From Chloroflexota bacterium (GTDB lineage: Bacteria > Chloroflexota > Anaerolineae > Anaerolineales > Anaerolineaceae): 64,000 nt of DNA. The notes beneath the pieces are model-generated. The model was not told the DNA's origin. It did not search any database and worked only from the letters and a program-made list of their open reading frames with translations. The translations under genes and the position numbers were made by a program. This document shows, one piece after another, positions 61,476 to 64,000 of the stretch (position 1 is the first letter of the stretch; each line of letters begins with the position of its first letter). The stretch covers positions 744,001 through 808,000 of the forward strand of contig CP069394.1 of the NCBI GenBank assembly GCA_016887485.1, read 5' to 3'.

Positions 61476-63044
61476 CTATGATGCATCTGAAGCAGAAACA
61501 TGATTATTCTTGGCGTTCTCAATATCTTCCAAAGACCCGCCAGCCATTAGCACCCCCAGTTTCTCTTCAGTAACATCCTTGATATCGAATTCACCGTTAA
61601 TCTTGCCACGGTAAATCACGTCAACGCGATCGCTCAGGGACATAATCTCATCCAGCTCAACAGAGACAAGCAGAATAGCCGCCCCTCTGTCCCTCGCCTC
61701 AATCAAAGTCTTATGGACGAACTCAATGCTGCCGACATCCAGCCCACGAGTGGGCTGATTGGCAATAATGAACTCAGGCTTATTAGATAGTTCACGCCCA
61801 ACAACAATCTTTTGCATATTGCCACCAGATAGTGTGTCCACACTACCACCTGGTTTTGCACCATGCACATCAAAATCATTGATGATCTGTCCAGCCAGAT
61901 CCGCTACTTTTTTGCGGCGAATAAAACCAAATTTGTTATAAACCTTATCACGCTGGCGGCTTAAGAGGACATTTTCATCCATATCTGTGTTCAGATTCAA
62001 CCCCATATGGATCCGATCTTCCGGAATATGCCCCATACCATGATGCCTCCGAACGTTTACCGAGGCATTGGTTACATCCTCACCATCCAGCTTAATCGAC
62101 CCAAGCTCAACCGGTCGTATACCTGAGATCGCCTCAACCAATTCCGTCTGACCGTTCCCACTAACCCCGGCGACGCCGAGGATTTCACCAGAGCGAACAT
62201 TTAGAGACAGATCAGTCACAACAGGATAACCGTTATCAGAAGCGACGGTGATTCCATCCGCTTCCAAAACAAGGCCTCCGGGTTTTGCGGGCTCTTTCTT
62301 CACTCTGAACAGAACTTCCCGCCCAACCATCATCCGAGCCATCTCGGGGATGTCAGTGTCGGCGACATTTTTAGTCCCAACGTTCTTACCATCCCGCATC
62401 ACTGTCACCCGGTCAGCAACTTCAACCACCTCAATCAGTTTATGAGTGATGAAGATAATGGTGTGCCCCTGGTCTTCCGATAGCCTTTTAACCACAACCA
62501 TCAGGTCACGAACTTCCTGAGGAGTCAGGACAGCAGTGGGTTCATCCAGAACCAGGATCTTTGTATCACGTTGCAGTGTTTTGAGAATTTCCACCCTTTG
62601 TTGCATACCGACAGGCAATTCCGCTACTTTTGCTCGCGGATCAACTGGCAATCCAAATTTCTTTGATAATGCTTCCACCTGCTCAATCTCATCACGCTGT
62701 TTGAGCCAACCAAACTTGTTCGGTTCCATACCCAGCATAATATTCTGAGCAACTGTAAAAGATGGCACCAGCTTAAAGTGTTGGTGAACCATACCAATGC
62801 CCAGCCGGATGGCATCATCCGGATGATTGATATGGGCCAGTTCCTCTTGAATGAAAATTTCTCCGGCATCAGGCTTGATCAAACCATAGAGGATGTTCAT
62901 CAATGTGGTTTTTCCGGCGCCATTCTCTCCCACCAGCGCGTGAATTTCGCCTTCTTTCACAGAAAAATGAACATCATTATTTGCCTGGACTTCAGTTGAG
63001 GGAAAATATTTGGAAATACCGATTAACTCTACTGCGTTAGCCAT
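61476..63044 (-). CDS. Nucleoside ABC transporter ATP-binding protein (two ABC domains)
   Basis: 522 residues with duplicated ABC modules, as in sugar and BMP-type importers. Module 1: Walker A VGENGAGKTTLMNILYGLIK, signature LPVGMQQRVEILKTL, Walker B ILVLDEPTAVL. Module 2: GVSGNGQTELVEAISG (degenerate Walker A), signature LSGGNMQKIVVGREL and IIANQPTRGLDVGS. It powers uptake with the two permeases. It follows the binding-protein gene after 68 bp containing a hairpin. Confidence 0.93.
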   Translation of the reverse strand: MANAVELIGISKYFPSTEVQANNDVHFSVKEGEIHALVGENGAGKTTLMNILYGLIKPDAGEIFIQEELAHINHPDDAIRLGIGMVHQHFKLVPSFTVAQNIMLGMEPNKFGWLKQRDEIEQVEALSKKFGLPVDPRAKVAELPVGMQQRVEILKTLQRDTKILVLDEPTAVLTPQEVRDLMVVVKRLSEDQGHTIIFITHKLIEVVEVADRVTVMRDGKNVGTKNVADTDIPEMARMMVGREVLFRVKKEPAKPGGLVLEADGITVASDNGYPVVTDLSLNVRSGEILGVAGVSGNGQTELVEAISGIRPVELGSIKLDGEDVTNASVNVRRHHGMGHIPEDRIHMGLNLNTDMDENVLLSRQRDKVYNKFGFIRRKKVADLAGQIINDFDVHGAKPGGSVDTLSGGNMQKIVVGRELSNKPEFIIANQPTRGLDVGSIEFVHKTLIEARDRGAAILLVSVELDEIMSLSDRVDVIYRGKINGEFDIKDVTEEKLGVLMAGGSLEDIENAKNNHVSASDAS

Positions 63045-63058
63045 ATTCCATCCTTATA

Positions 63059-63086
63059 ACAGCCCTGAAGTTGCCTCCAGGGCTGT
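63059..63086 (-). other. Intercistronic hairpin after the binding-protein gene
   Basis: ACAGCCCT (63059-63066) pairs with AGGGCTGT (63079-63086). No T-run follows on the minus strand, so it is probably an mRNA-stabilising or attenuating hairpin that sets higher binding-protein levels than permease levels, common in ABC operons (inference). Confidence 0.5.
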
Positions 63087-63112
63087 ACTCTACCTAAACA
63101 ACTAGTAAATAC

Positions 63113-64000
63113 TTATTTCAGGGGTGCACAAGCATCCGAGGTCATTTCAGCATCAATCAAAGCGTTGCAGACAACATAATCGCCAGCGAGGATCTGATCA
63201 CGATAATCCGCAACTAAAGTCTGGACATCGTCCAACATGGCAACCATATCAGCTGGGCCTTCTTCGGCGAAGGTTGTTGAACCCTCATCCCATGAGAGGC
63301 CGGCAGCGCCATCAGCCATACCAAGTTCCATGAAGCCACCAGCGAAGGTACCATCTACAACCATTTCGATCGGCAGGAAGGTGGTGATATCCACACGCTT
63401 GATCATAGAAACGATAACGTTACCGGGAGCAACAAAGTCCTGGTTGGAGTCAACACCAATGGAGAACAGACCGTATTCAGCGGAAGCAGCAATAACACCC
63501 TCACCGGAGCGGCCAGCAACCTGGAAGACAATGTCAGCGCCAGCATCATACTGAGCAGCGGCTGTTTCTTTACCCAAAGTTGGGTTGGAGAAGTCAAAAC
63601 CAAGGTAGCTCACCAAAACTTCACAGTCGGGGCAAACTTCTAAAACGCCTTGTTTGTAACCATAGAAGAACTGGTTCAAACCAGGAGCATCCCCACCAAC
63701 CACAGCACCAACAACCTTGGTCTGGGTCATGGAACCGGCGATCAAACCAACCAGGAAGCTGGATTCGTGAACGTTAATCTGGAATGCAATCAAATTGTCA
63801 GGCAGTTCAGCTGCAAAAACCTCAGAGGGGGAAGCGAACTTCTGCTCCGGGAATTCTGCAGCGATATTCAACAAGAGTTCGGCATCAAAAGCCAGGGGGA
63901 GGATAACGTCATAACCCTGAGCGATAGCAGCACGGAGAGCAGATTCATGTTCTGCAACACCTTGTGTCTCAATCACATCAGCCTGGACGGGGAGTTCTTC
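63113..64000 (-). CDS. BMP-family substrate-binding protein, 5' end outside window
   Basis: At least 295 residues are visible; the frame is open to the right edge (EELPVQAD precedes the first in-frame GTG), so the start and signal peptide lie beyond. The BMP/PnrA-type fold shows ALRAAIAQGYDVILPLAFDA and EFPEQKFA, then VGLIAGSMTQTKVVGAVVGG, GADIVFQVAGRSGEGVIAAS and FSIGVDSNQDFVAPGNVIVS. This group binds purine or other nucleosides outside the membrane. It heads the operon with the ATPase, two permeases and a nucleoside phosphorylase. Confidence 0.92.
   Translation of the reverse strand, partial: EELPVQADVIETQGVAEHESALRAAIAQGYDVILPLAFDAELLLNIAAEFPEQKFASPSEVFAAELPDNLIAFQINVHESSFLVGLIAGSMTQTKVVGAVVGGDAPGLNQFFYGYKQGVLEVCPDCEVLVSYLGFDFSNPTLGKETAAAQYDAGADIVFQVAGRSGEGVIAASAEYGLFSIGVDSNQDFVAPGNVIVSMIKRVDITTFLPIEMVVDGTFAGGFMELGMADGAAGLSWDEGSTTFAEEGPADMVAMLDDVQTLVADYRDQILAGDYVVCNALIDAEMTSDACAPLK

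Overview
The window looks like a chromosomal segment of a heterotrophic, probably fermentative bacterium of the Chloroflexota, most likely class Anaerolineae. This is an inference from gene style: single-copy housekeeping genes mixed with hypothetical families I associate with that class, lipoproteins with a VLSSC/VLASC lipobox, a twin-arginine operon, a MurA with Asp in place of the catalytic Cys, and a giant surface protein ending in a sortase domain. A 16S or marker-gene search would be needed to prove it. There is no phage block, CRISPR array or recognisable insertion sequence. Coding density is high on both strands.

Layout. 1-3.4 kb (minus): a mannose-family PTS operon (SorC regulator, EIIA, EIIB and a fused EIIC-EIID running off the left edge). 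3.5-7.2 kb: tRNA-Leu, a hypothetical, an S41-type protease, a 660-bp gene-poor stretch with a consensus promoter, and a XerC/D-type recombinase. 7.3-11.2 kb: an iron-sulfur/FAD dehydrogenase, a DAO-family partner and a HAD hydrolase, probably an amino-acid or opine oxidation operon. 11.2-21.9 kb: housekeeping genes (rel, Asp23, nusB, pckA, murA, trxA, dgkA) and a large lipoprotein. 22.0-28.9 kb: two unknown proteins, tRNA-Arg, an AraC/GyrI regulator, a DUF3795 protein, a holin-like membrane protein, rpsF-ssb-rpsR and a parvulin foldase. 28.9-36.8 kb: smc-rnc facing scpA, small membrane proteins and nnr. 36.8-48.4 kb: tRNA-Asp, an MFS transporter divergent from a GH31 glucosidase, a lipid kinase, an FAD oxidoreductase, the tat operon, a GH2 beta-galactosidase and an M15-like lipoprotein. 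48.4-50.9 kb: initiator tRNA and a SIS isomerase divergent from a LacI regulator. 51.1-55.9 kb: the sortase-containing surface protein. 56-64 kb: a cysteine-less family-4-like uracil-DNA glycosylase, a small protein, a gene remnant, and a BMP-type nucleoside ABC importer with a nucleoside phosphorylase and an extra convergent permease.

Together the genes describe a cell-surface-rich saccharolytic organism: PTS sugar uptake, alpha- and beta-glycosidases, LacI and SorC control, nucleoside scavenging and amino-acid oxidation around a standard core. Gene ends are often marked by strong hairpin terminators, several bidirectional between convergent genes.

The most unusual items are the surface protein that carries an LPLTG sorting motif directly before its own sortase domain, the EIIC-EIID fusion, the glycosylase without any cysteine, a Rel protein with an intact hydrolase site but a RelA-type EFDD synthetase motif, and a consensus promoter with a dyad driving a short frame interrupted by one TAG.
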